From Hyphomicrobiales bacterium (GTDB taxonomy: Bacteria > Pseudomonadota > Alphaproteobacteria > Rhizobiales > Rhizobiaceae), in contig UCIT01000073.1 in NCBI GenBank assembly GCA_900472625.1, positions 1 through 64,000 on the forward strand: a DNA stretch of 64,000 nt. The letters run 5' to 3'. How positions within the stretch are numbered: the stretch's first letter is position 1; each line of letters opens with the position of its first letter. The translations under genes were made by a program, and so were the position numbers. Shown piece by piece: positions 34,445-42,774 of this stretch. The notes under the pieces are model-generated. The model saw only the letters and a program-made list of their open reading frames with translations, was not told the origin of the DNA and searched no databases.

Positions 34445-36043
34445 TCAATCCCCTGCGCTCAGCCGGCTCCAGCTGGCTAAATTGTCGATCAGGTTGAGAT
34501 AACGAGGAACGGGGTCGCGCACGGCGTAGATTTTAACCGGCGAAGCCAGTCTCTTGCGCGACGAAGCAAGCCTCCCAACGACTTCATAGAGAACCGCGCC
34601 CGACACGATCGGCTTGCCAAGCACCACAGCGGTGATTTTGTCCAGCCTCTCCGAAGATACAAGTGTGCCATGGACGCACAACACCTGCATATGCTCGTCG
34701 GCATTGAATCGCGTGACCTCAACGCTTCGTTGACTGGCGGTCATCTCATCCGTTAAAGCCATCGCAGGCTTGCCCTTCAACGAGAGCATGCTTGCAAACA
34801 GTCGGGCCTGCATAGCCGTTGCCGCGTAAAACACGAGTCGATCTTCGATCGGCGCTAGCGCCAGTAGCTGATCCAGCAAAATCTTGTTGCGCGCGGCATG
34901 CTGCGAAAGAACTTGAGCAGCATCTGACGGCAGTGCCACTGGATCGTCAGCGCCTTCGAGGACTGTCAGAGGCGAGGCAATTGCCAAAACCTCGATAGGA
35001 TCTGTCTCCCCAACCCTTCTCAGTGCGACGATGGGTTCATCATCGTCCATTTCGACGATGTTACCATCGAAAGCGTCTCTCAATGCCGAACGCGTCATAC
35101 TTTGTTCAACCGCCAGTGCCGGCGAGCCGCATATACCGATCAATTTGAAGTCAGATTGAGCCCGCATCGCCTCAAGGAAAACCTTGACAGGGTCAAGATC
35201 AACCTGCGTCGCGTCTTCAAGCACGACGTATTTGGTTCTGGCGCCAAAGTCGCCCAGAACTTGGGAATGGTCGATGTCATCACGGCGCCACTTCTCGACG
35301 CCTTTGACCAAACTGACAATATCGGAGACCACAACCGCATTAGACAGGCCGTCGAGCAAGGGAAGATCGGCGCCCCCAAAAAGTGTGTAAGTCGTCAGAT
35401 CCCGCAAGCCCAGCTGATACCATACAGCTTCCAGTTCATTAACCGCCTCCTCCGCTAAACAGTCGTCAGGCGCCAGCCAAAAAATATTGCCACCATCTTC
35501 TTCCGACCGAAATGCCTCAAGCACTGCCGTCACCACAGCGCGAAGCTTTCCAGAGCCAAACGGCATGTGAACCAGAGCTTTACCGGCTGGTTGATTGAGG
35601 GCGCGTCTGAGCCGCCGATAGGTCGGGGCCTGAAAGGCCCGCATCTTCCAAGCGGAAGAGGCCCGTCGTGAGAGTTCCACTTTCCCATCCGTGGGTCTCG
35701 AATATGGCACGCCATACCACTCAAACATCGTCTTTTGAAAATTTGGCCGGTTGAAGTCAACCTCCCGCAACGTCGCTTTCGGCATCAAGGTAGGCTGGCT
35801 CAGCGCAGTACAAAGGTGGACGGCATCCTCGTCGCTCAAGTGATCGATCAGCAGCGCAACAATGGCCGGCTCTTTCAAGAGAGCAGCAGCTCCACGCGAG
35901 GTAACGATAGTTTCTGCGATGACGGCTGGGGCAAGCGCTTCCTGTCCGACATAATGCAGGAGTTCGACGAATTCCTGACCGAGGAGCGGCGTCAAAACCT
36001 CGACGGTCCGCTTAGCAAGATGCTGTTTTAGCTTATCCGACAA
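34445..36043 (-). CDS. Degenerate superfamily-2 helicase-like protein
   Basis: About 532 residues. The region ALVHMPFGSGKLRAVV looks like helicase motif I but has Leu after Lys where Thr/Ser is normal, and KYVVLEDATQ sits where a DExH/DEAD box would be but lacks it. A second RecA-like half shows MQVLCVHGTLVSSERLD and EVVGRLASSRKR, resembling motifs V and VI. ATP hydrolysis may therefore be weak or lost. The start is uncertain: TTG at 36043 follows GGGAGGGG closely; TTG at 36055 is also in frame. First gene of the operon with the GHKL ATPase and the nuclease. Confidence 0.65.
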   Translation of the reverse strand: MSDKLKQHLAKRTVEVLTPLLGQEFVELLHYVGQEALAPAVIAETIVTSRGAAALLKEPAIVALLIDHLSDEDAVHLCTALSQPTLMPKATLREVDFNRPNFQKTMFEWYGVPYSRPTDGKVELSRRASSAWKMRAFQAPTYRRLRRALNQPAGKALVHMPFGSGKLRAVVTAVLEAFRSEEDGGNIFWLAPDDCLAEEAVNELEAVWYQLGLRDLTTYTLFGGADLPLLDGLSNAVVVSDIVSLVKGVEKWRRDDIDHSQVLGDFGARTKYVVLEDATQVDLDPVKVFLEAMRAQSDFKLIGICGSPALAVEQSMTRSALRDAFDGNIVEMDDDEPIVALRRVGETDPIEVLAIASPLTVLEGADDPVALPSDAAQVLSQHAARNKILLDQLLALAPIEDRLVFYAATAMQARLFASMLSLKGKPAMALTDEMTASQRSVEVTRFNADEHMQVLCVHGTLVSSERLDKITAVVLGKPIVSGAVLYEVVGRLASSRKRLASPVKIYAVRDPVPRYLNLIDNLASWSRLSAGD

Positions 36044-36153
36044 ATCCCCTCCCAATTCGCTGCAATTGTGGAGCAGGAATCATCCCTCATATGCCAACGA
36101 TGGCCTAGCAGGAAAAAATCAGCTCCGCAATCGGCAGTAGAATGGCGCATCCT

Positions 36154-36185
36154 TTGACTTTTTCGGCGGTGCCGTAAACTATAAG
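36154..36185 (+). promoter_or_regulatory. Possible promoter of the HNH-STAND gene
   Basis: TTGACT (36154-36159) and an AT-rich AACTATAAG element ending at 36185 lie 28-60 bases upstream of the small open frame at 36213. Spacing is 17 bp to AACTAT or 20 bp to TATAAG, so the exact -10 is unclear. The 150-bp divergent gap must also hold the promoter for the helicase operon on the other strand. Confidence 0.4.
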
Positions 36186-36212
36186 TAATCAGGTGCTTGT
36201 GGGGGTACATCG

Positions 36213-36470
36213 ATGAGTGACACGTTTAACGCGCTGTTTGAGACGGCTGCATTCGCCAGATCTCTGATGGTGTTAAAAGGAAGGTCTTTATTTCCCGAAG
36301 CTCTGGCCCTTGAACATCGGTCGCCGAGCGCTTGTTTTTCATGGCTCAAGCAATCTCATTGGCGCCGGCCAAAACCGGAAAAAGGAGCAGGTGGGACTGG
36401 TCCGGGCATGGGTCGATCGCACCTAGGAAAAATCGGAGAAACGTGTTCGACGAGAATGAAACGAAAGTGA
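36213..36470 (+). CDS. Small protein coupled to the HNH-STAND gene
   Basis: An 85-residue open frame starts MSDTFNALFETAAFARSLMV, with GGGGG ten bases before its ATG. Its stop overlaps the chosen start of the next gene as TGATG (36468-36472), a classic arrangement for translational coupling. The C-terminal half is basic and of low complexity. No family is recognised; it may be a real small partner or a leader peptide that sets the level of the STAND protein. Confidence 0.4.
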   Translation: MSDTFNALFETAAFARSLMVLKGRSLFPEALALEHRSPSACFSWLKQSHWRRPKPEKGAGGTGPGMGRSHLGKIGETCSTRMKRK

Positions 36471-39436
36471 TGACCCGGCCGTCCGCAAAAGCAACATCTA
36501 CCGCTGGCCTTCTGTCGCCAGTTGAAGCAGCCTATCATCTCGGCATCACGGCCGAGCTTATCTTCCAATACACCAAGCCGAGTTTTGCAAAAGCGACTGG
36601 GCTGAGGCCGCTGGCAACCATTGAGGTCGCCGGAAAAACGCGGCTCTCTAGGAGCGAACTCGATAGTTTCAACGCGCTACTCGCAGATCCGTGGCCGGAA
36701 GCCAACGAGACGAGAACGCCCATCCCACGCGCTATTTTGGATCACCTGCGCGGGGAATCGCGAAATCAATGCGCTCGGTGCGGCAGCGGTATTGGAGTCG
36801 AGACAGCGCACATCCGTCCATGGGCAACGAGCCGGTCGCATCATCACGACAATCTTATTCGCATTTGCGTCTCCTGCCACAAGGAACATGACGTACATCG
36901 AAGCCTTCCAATGAAGGAACTTCAGGCGTTGAAGGCGTCGTTGATAGAAAGGACGAGGGCGAGTTTGCGCACGCCAACAGGCCCGACCGAACAACGGTCG
37001 CAACTCCCTGCTGTCACGCCAAACTTCGTTGGACGCGAAGGCGCCCTAGCTGAACTAAAAGATTGCCTCTGCTTGGGACGATCCATCATGATCACCGGTG
37101 TAGGGGGGATCGGCAAAACCCAGTTACTAATCAAGTCCTTGACTATAGCGGAGACCGGACGACCGATTATATGGATTGACGTCGGCAAGTATGACGGTTT
37201 GCTCGACGTATTTGCCGCACTCCAAAGTGCCGTCGGGGACGGCGAGATAGCTTGCTCAATCGCAAACCTTTCGACACGGCTCGATGAGATGAGGGCGTGC
37301 GTCGTGTTCGATGGGGTCGAACAGTCGACCCTTGAGGAAATCGATGACTTTGAAGATGGGATTAGCGCCCTTATGTATACAGGAATGGAGACGCAATTCG
37401 TCTTCACCAGCCAAATTGCGCTTTATAGGCTCGAGACAGAAAAACAGATCACGCTTGGACGGTTAGACGGGCAGTCGAGTAAAACACTTGTCGAAAATAT
37501 CGCCGGTAGTCAGGCTTTCGCTCGACAAAAAGACTTTGCGACGTTGCTTGCGTTCTGCGATGGCCACAGCCTCACCCTTCGGCTTGCCGGAGCACTTCTA
37601 AAACACTACGGCGAGGCGCGGCTGGTTCTTTCCGCAATCGATAGGAAGGGCGCGGTCGCGATCACCCTGCCCGGCCGACAAAGGCACGATCACACGACAT
37701 CGCTACAACTTTGCTTATTGATCGCCCATGAATCTCTTTCATCAGAGGCCAGGAGGCTGCTTTCGGCACTGGCCGAATGCCCGGCGGGGCTGTTTACACA
37801 TTGGATACTTAGCAAATTTCTCGCGCTTAATGATCCGGCAGAAACATTAGGAGAACTGCGGCAGTGGCATCTAGTCGATACCGTCGAACTCCAGGGCAAT
37901 GTCACCCGTACAAGCGTCCTCTCGCCAGTGCGGACATTTGTGAGAACAAAGACAAGAGAAACCGACCTGCCAGCACACGCAGATCTCACGCGTGACGTTA
38001 TCATCGAGTTCGCGGTGCTGGCGGCAATCCTGGAAACGGAATACGATCACCCGTATGATACGCCTTACGTCTTGGAGCGTTTCCGGGAAGAGCTACCCAA
38101 TTTTCTTCATACCTTGATCCTCGCGCGCGAGTTTGCCAACGATACTGATCTGGTGCGGGCTGCCACTGCAATCGTACGTTCGCTCATGCGTTACTTCTTC
38201 GTCAGGGGACTTTTTGTTCAAGGCGCCAGAGCAATGCGCGACGCGGCGGAGCTTGCTCTGAAAAGTGGACAGACCAAGGACGCTTTAGCTCTGCTGCTTC
38301 AATTCGCTGCTTTGGCGCAGCGTGCCGGAGAACAGGGTCTCATGCAGGAGGTCTCTGATCTCGTGGATCGCATAGAGACCCAAACGACTTCTGAGGAAGA
38401 AGCAGATCTGGCATTATGCCGGAGCATGGTTGCAGCAGAGAACGGCGACAACGAAGGCGCCTCGACCTTTGCAAGAGCGGCGGTCGCGGCCTACCAGCGC
38501 GCCCTTTTTTCTTTGCCTATCGTCGAGGCGGAGGAGGGGCGCAATGGTAACGTCGAATGTCGAAACGAGATCAGTAATGTCCTTGCGAGCGCATTCGGCC
38601 TACTCGGGTCCGCACTCTTAGCGTCGGGCGAGCCGGCAGAAGCCGCAAAGGCTTATAACTGTTCGTTGCACCATCAGCGTGGTGCGTCGATTGCTGTCAA
38701 CCGTGGTCAAACCCTCCACCAACTGGGCAATTGTTGTAGCCACGTCCAACGGTTCGACGAGGCTGCGAAACATTACCTCGATGCGGCGGAAGTGTTTCAT
38801 TTCGTTGGGATGGAGGAATTTCTGAGTAATGCGCTTGGCGAACTCGGCTATGCCGTCTTGGACGTAAAGGAAGAACATCAGATCGATGTGGATCGGGACC
38901 TCCTCCTCAGCGGACTTGAAGACCTCAGCCGGAGCGTGAAGAGCGTCTTCGACCTCGCTAAGCCGCTCGACCACTTTCGCTGTATTTCTATCATTCGAAA
39001 GTTGTTTGGATCGATCGCGCTTTTGAGCATTACGGGCTACGGTGAGCACCTCGAAGAACTCTGCGCCGAGTTAAAGAAGAATGTCATCGACCCGTTTGGC
39101 TGCGCGTTCGCTGAGGGTCAACGCGATCGCGACGAGCTTTTTCCAGTTATGATCATTGAGCTTTCATCACGCGTTGGATTGCTCGTTGCCCGTTCGGAGG
39201 AAAGCTTTCGGCAAGACGGCGATGTCGCGGAAGATATCATCGATGAGCTCGTGGTTGCAATTTGTCAGTCGCACCAATGGGCGCAAGATCAGATGAGGCT
39301 GGTGGATTGGCTTGCTATCTTTCTGACGCGTAGGTGGAAGTTTTCGGGTGTCTCGCCAAAACGCTTGCATGAATTCGTACAGAACTTTCGTGATGGCGTC
39401 GTTGATTCTTTAAACCTTTCACGGGAAGAGCGGTGA
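36470..39436 (+). CDS. HNH nuclease-STAND NTPase-TPR protein (NLR-like immune sensor)
   Basis: The 988-residue product has an N-terminal helix-turn-helix-like segment (LLSPVEAAYHLGITAEL), an HNH domain with CARC (101-104), AHIRPW (His114), NLIRICVSCHKEHD (Asn128, Cys133, Cys136, His137), then a STAND/NB-ARC ATPase with FVGREGALAEL and Walker A GVGGIGKT (210-217) and Walker B RACVVFDGVE (275-283), and a long C-terminal helical repeat region of TPR type. Effector-NTPase-repeat layout is that of bacterial NLR-like defence proteins. The repeats would sense a phage product and the HNH would cut DNA. An in-frame TTG/ATG lies further upstream (36332/36341). Confidence 0.8.
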   Translation: MTRPSAKATSTAGLLSPVEAAYHLGITAELIFQYTKPSFAKATGLRPLATIEVAGKTRLSRSELDSFNALLADPWPEANETRTPIPRAILDHLRGESRNQCARCGSGIGVETAHIRPWATSRSHHHDNLIRICVSCHKEHDVHRSLPMKELQALKASLIERTRASLRTPTGPTEQRSQLPAVTPNFVGREGALAELKDCLCLGRSIMITGVGGIGKTQLLIKSLTIAETGRPIIWIDVGKYDGLLDVFAALQSAVGDGEIACSIANLSTRLDEMRACVVFDGVEQSTLEEIDDFEDGISALMYTGMETQFVFTSQIALYRLETEKQITLGRLDGQSSKTLVENIAGSQAFARQKDFATLLAFCDGHSLTLRLAGALLKHYGEARLVLSAIDRKGAVAITLPGRQRHDHTTSLQLCLLIAHESLSSEARRLLSALAECPAGLFTHWILSKFLALNDPAETLGELRQWHLVDTVELQGNVTRTSVLSPVRTFVRTKTRETDLPAHADLTRDVIIEFAVLAAILETEYDHPYDTPYVLERFREELPNFLHTLILAREFANDTDLVRAATAIVRSLMRYFFVRGLFVQGARAMRDAAELALKSGQTKDALALLLQFAALAQRAGEQGLMQEVSDLVDRIETQTTSEEEADLALCRSMVAAENGDNEGASTFARAAVAAYQRALFSLPIVEAEEGRNGNVECRNEISNVLASAFGLLGSALLASGEPAEAAKAYNCSLHHQRGASIAVNRGQTLHQLGNCCSHVQRFDEAAKHYLDAAEVFHFVGMEEFLSNALGELGYAVLDVKEEHQIDVDRDLLLSGLEDLSRSVKSVFDLAKPLDHFRCISIIRKLFGSIALLSITGYGEHLEELCAELKKNVIDPFGCAFAEGQRDRDELFPVMIIELSSRVGLLVARSEESFRQDGDVAEDIIDELVVAICQSHQWAQDQMRLVDWLAIFLTRRWKFSGVSPKRLHEFVQNFRDGVVDSLNLSREER

Positions 39437-39530
39437 TTAGATGGCTCGGCACAAATCTACGTCGCTGAGGTGTTCTTGGCCCTGCTGAACGCCACCGCAA
39501 CCAAACCAGACCCTGCCCAAGGCTAGATTG

Positions 39531-40238
39531 ATGCCAGCGCAATCCTCTGACCAGCGAATGATATCGAAACAGGTTCTAGAGCTTAAGGCGGCTGTCCAAA
39601 CGCACGACTTAGACCGGTTCGAACGGTGCCTGACGAGTGCACCTTCAGCAGCACTGCTTTCCGCAATCCGAGAGCAAAAGCTTGTCTTTCAGGTGTCTGG
39701 TGACGAAAGGGAGCGTGTCAGCCGGGCGCTCTCTGCAGCGGCTGATGCGGTACTAACTCCAAATGAAAACGATCATTTCAAGGTCTTCCTGAACTTCTGC
39801 AAAATAGCCTACGACCAGCGCTCTGAACTTTCCGCCGCCTTGGCTCACCAATTGAAGGCGATGCCAAGACTGACTGTCTGCGATTTGGCCTCCCTTTCTC
39901 GAGAGGCTTTACGATCTTTCGGGGTAATGCTTGGAAAGTCCCTTAAAGTAACCACGGACGAAAGCGTGGCAGTGTACGAAAGTCGTTTCCACACGCTAAA
40001 CGGGCGATTAAATGACCACGCTTTTGCAGTTCTTCGCGCTGTAAACGAAATCGCTAAGGCAGGCATAGATCAGTCTGATGGCAATTCAAACTGGAATATC
40101 CGCCAAATTTCGAAGAGGTTATTTAAGAGAATAACAGAGACTGCAGGAATTATAAACTCTCTTGACTATATAATTGACGGCGTTTCTTATGGAAAATTCG
40201 ATGTACACAATATATCAGAGAGTTCCACGGACCTTTAA
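39531..40238 (+). CDS. Unknown 235-residue protein paired with a nuclease-like gene
   Basis: The product (MPAQSSDQRMISKQVLEL...) is predicted soluble and mostly helical, with no motif I recognise. It is 94 bases after the STAND gene and 8 bases before the PD-(D/E)XK-like gene, with which it likely forms an operon. The last 150 bases are clearly richer in A and T than the surrounding DNA, hinting at a separate origin. A partner or regulator of the downstream nuclease is a guess from position only. Confidence 0.6.
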   Translation: MPAQSSDQRMISKQVLELKAAVQTHDLDRFERCLTSAPSAALLSAIREQKLVFQVSGDERERVSRALSAAADAVLTPNENDHFKVFLNFCKIAYDQRSELSAALAHQLKAMPRLTVCDLASLSREALRSFGVMLGKSLKVTTDESVAVYESRFHTLNGRLNDHAFAVLRAVNEIAKAGIDQSDGNSNWNIRQISKRLFKRITETAGIINSLDYIIDGVSYGKFDVHNISESSTDL

Positions 40239-40246
40239 CTCTTCGG

Positions 40247-41560
40247 TTGGCCGATGAACGACTCGAACGCATCCGGTCCGCAGGGATCAGACGAGGGCTC
40301 ATATCAAGACTTAGTAATTTTCGACATGAACGTTACGTGCGCAACATGCTGCGCTCGTTCCAGAACCCGTTGATTTTTGCGGCGATTGACCAAATTCTCG
40401 TGGACGTGCCAAATGCATCACCGCCGGACGATGTTGCTCCTTTGATAAAGTCCGCAAGCAGATTGCTTGGCGCCATAGATGCAGAAGACGACCTGCTGTA
40501 TGGCGCAGCGAAGGATATTGCGCCGGACGTTACAACCTATTATTTTGCTGCGCTTTCATTGCAATGGTACTCCGCGGCCGTAGACTTCGTCGAAAAAAAG
40601 CAGAAACCTGGAGTTCGAAAAAAGTTCGCCCAGTTGCCCATTACCTTACATGCGATTGTAAACTGCTTGATCGACGATAAAGCTCGATCTCTGACGGTGT
40701 CGGCACTTAATCGTCTGACTAGCGATCTTCCTGCTCGAAGCCATTTCGACCTTTTAAAGAAACCTTTTGGGAGGAGCGGCACCCTACACGCCTTCCCGTT
40801 ATTACTAGGCGATAACGGTTTGTGGAACGTGTCGGTTCGAGAGGAGCTCATCACCGGAGGTCGCATCGGAAAGGACCTCGGGAAAATATGGGAGGAGTTC
40901 TACGCTAAATCCTTCTCCGATAGCGATTGGACGGTCCTCGGAGAGGGCGTTCGGTTGAAGGAGAAAGGGGAAGTCATTACAGACGTCGACCTTCTTTTAT
41001 TACGCGAGGATCTCCTCCTAGTTGTGCAGATAAAAGCGCTGACTGGCTCGGGAGCTACCCAGTATGACCACTGGAAAAATAGAAAAATTATCGAATGGGG
41101 TTGTGAACAGGCCAGAATAGCGACGGAACATTTGCGCCGAAACCCACATACAATCACGTCAATCGCAAGCAAGTCGGTGACTGAGCGCATAAAACATATC
41201 GAGCCGGTTGTTTTTACCAACGGCACCCTCTTCGACGGTTGGACACATCGCGGTGTAACCGTTGCAGGGAACACTGTCCGCAACTCGCTAACGGAAGGTT
41301 CTTCGATCGATTACACTGATTCGAAAACAGATAAAGTAATAGATACCCATATAATAGTAGATAAAAACGAGTTGACGACTGAAAAAATCCTTTGGTTACT
41401 GCGAAATCCAGTGGAGTTACAGGCTGTTGCAGACGAAGAGCTCCGGTTTTCGTCAATAAAAATAGGCAATAGAGTATTCAATGTTCCAGATTTGGAGTTA
41501 TCAGAAAAGGCAATGACGTTTCGCGAAATTGACCGTTTTGCGATTCCTAGATCGACTTGA
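40247..41560 (+). CDS. PD-(D/E)XK-like nuclease protein, family unknown
   Basis: The 437-residue protein has a helical N-terminal half and a C-terminal region that looks like a restriction-endonuclease fold: GKIWEEFYAKSF (Glu216/217), then GEVITDVDLLLL (Asp246, Asp248) and LLLVVQIKAL (Gln261-x-Lys263), followed by a helix WGCEQARIATEHL. These match the E, D and (E/Q)xK positions of NERD-like or restriction nucleases. The start is a TTG at 40247; the next in-frame ATG is 33 codons in. The 3' end (41310-41560) is AT-rich. A defence role fits the location. Confidence 0.6.
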   Translation: MADERLERIRSAGIRRGLISRLSNFRHERYVRNMLRSFQNPLIFAAIDQILVDVPNASPPDDVAPLIKSASRLLGAIDAEDDLLYGAAKDIAPDVTTYYFAALSLQWYSAAVDFVEKKQKPGVRKKFAQLPITLHAIVNCLIDDKARSLTVSALNRLTSDLPARSHFDLLKKPFGRSGTLHAFPLLLGDNGLWNVSVREELITGGRIGKDLGKIWEEFYAKSFSDSDWTVLGEGVRLKEKGEVITDVDLLLLREDLLLVVQIKALTGSGATQYDHWKNRKIIEWGCEQARIATEHLRRNPHTITSIASKSVTERIKHIEPVVFTNGTLFDGWTHRGVTVAGNTVRNSLTEGSSIDYTDSKTDKVIDTHIIVDKNELTTEKILWLLRNPVELQAVADEELRFSSIKIGNRVFNVPDLELSEKAMTFREIDRFAIPRST

Positions 41561-41938
41561 TAATTCGCCGCAACTCATGCGATATGCCCCATAGCTGCCT
41601 CAGACTGTTAGGTGGCTTCGTACTGCCCTAAAGTAAGTTACGGATAAGTGATCTTGCCGCCGGGTCGGTAGACGTAGACCTGAACCGTGCGTCCAGCTCC
41701 TGGAGTCGATCAAGATCTGCGCCGAGCTTGCTGCGTAGTCCTGGTCGATCGTGACGCCACTGGCACCCCCGATTGCCGCAGCTATTACGGATTGCACAAG
41801 AACCATTCAGTCTATCTCGCGGTGATCGATTACACGAAGCTTCTGACTGATGCTGGAAAGCGAAATCGTGTTTTCGTCGACAAACTCAACCTCATGGGCG
41901 GAAGGTTTGACGGAGATGCGATAGGGAAAAACAATCTG
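41561..41938. other. Stretch without a supported gene
   Basis: About 380 bases between the nuclease-like gene and the convergent cyclotransferase-fold gene. A minus-strand frame ends in VQVYVYRPGGKITYP at a stop near 41640, which might be the tail of a decayed gene, but the upstream part is broken and I cannot place the family. Confidence 0.4.
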
Positions 41939-42499
41939 TCACTCCGGCCACCTTCCCAAGAATGCGGCCCTGAAGGGTGTTTGGACTTGCAGAGGCGCCA
42001 TTCTGATATACCTAGCCGCGAGAGCAAACTTTTCAGACGGCAACTCCCCTAGGTAAGCCAGCGCTTCGTCAATGGAGTATACGCGGCTCGTGACCTCGGC
42101 GAAGTTGGATGCCAGTGCTGTCCAGATCACCGCGCCGAAACCCTTCTCGCGAGCCCAATTTGCTATTACGGGAATGGCATGAGGATGGCGCTCCTTAACG
42201 CGGGCGCTCACCTCACCGGTTCTGAGGTCGACGTATCCTACACCATTGACGTGGGTCATTCCCTCACGGATACGAAGATTTTCACGAGCTTCGTCCAGTC
42301 CTTTGGAGCCGCTGACAGCGTAGTACGTCGGGCACGCCGTTCCATACCGCTCATCGATAACGAGCGTAAGGCGACCGTTTCCCGACACTCTAGTGAATTC
42401 GATTGGAAGCGGTGGCCCGCCAATCTCGAATGCACCTGTAACGTCCAGTTGCTGAGGGTTCCAAATCAGTGATCCCCAACCGAGAACTGCGATCCGCAT
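41939..42499 (-). CDS. Gamma-glutamylcyclotransferase-fold protein
   Basis: The 186-residue protein begins IAVLGWGSLIWNP, the glycine-rich YGSL-like loop that opens the gamma-glutamylcyclotransferase/AIG2 fold, followed by PLPIEFTRVSGNGRLTLVID. Members cyclise gamma-glutamyl peptides or modify related amides; substrate is unknown here. The ATG start is at 42497-42499. It stands alone, just outside the defence island and near the recombinase; another member of the same fold lies at 45.4 kb. Confidence 0.65.
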   Translation of the reverse strand: MRIAVLGWGSLIWNPQQLDVTGAFEIGGPPLPIEFTRVSGNGRLTLVIDERYGTACPTYYAVSGSKGLDEARENLRIREGMTHVNGVGYVDLRTGEVSARVKERHPHAIPVIANWAREKGFGAVIWTALASNFAEVTSRVYSIDEALAYLGELPSEKFALAARYIRMAPLQVQTPFRAAFLGRWPE

Positions 42500-42774
42500 A
42501 TCTCGTCGCCCCCTACTTTTTCAGGCGCTAACCCGTCAAGACGGCCGCGATCTATTTACGCTGCCCAGAGCTTGCGCACAACTTCTATCATCGGCAACGG
42601 GATACCAGGTCAATCTGATTTGCCGGAGTTTTATTATATGGCCAATCCCCGTCACCGAGTCGTGGGTCCAGAGTTCCCCGTCGTGCTGTGCCTAAGATAA
42701 AATCTAGGAACCACATGCTATCGCTTCGTCCGTTCGTCATATCTTCACTAATGTCTCAGTGTGGATCGGCAACC

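Noticed and set aside
36332..36469. Longer start for the HNH-STAND protein
   Set aside because: The extra 46 residues are basic and non-conserved in look, while the start at 36470 forms a TGATG overlap and leads into a recognisable HTH. Not excluded completely.
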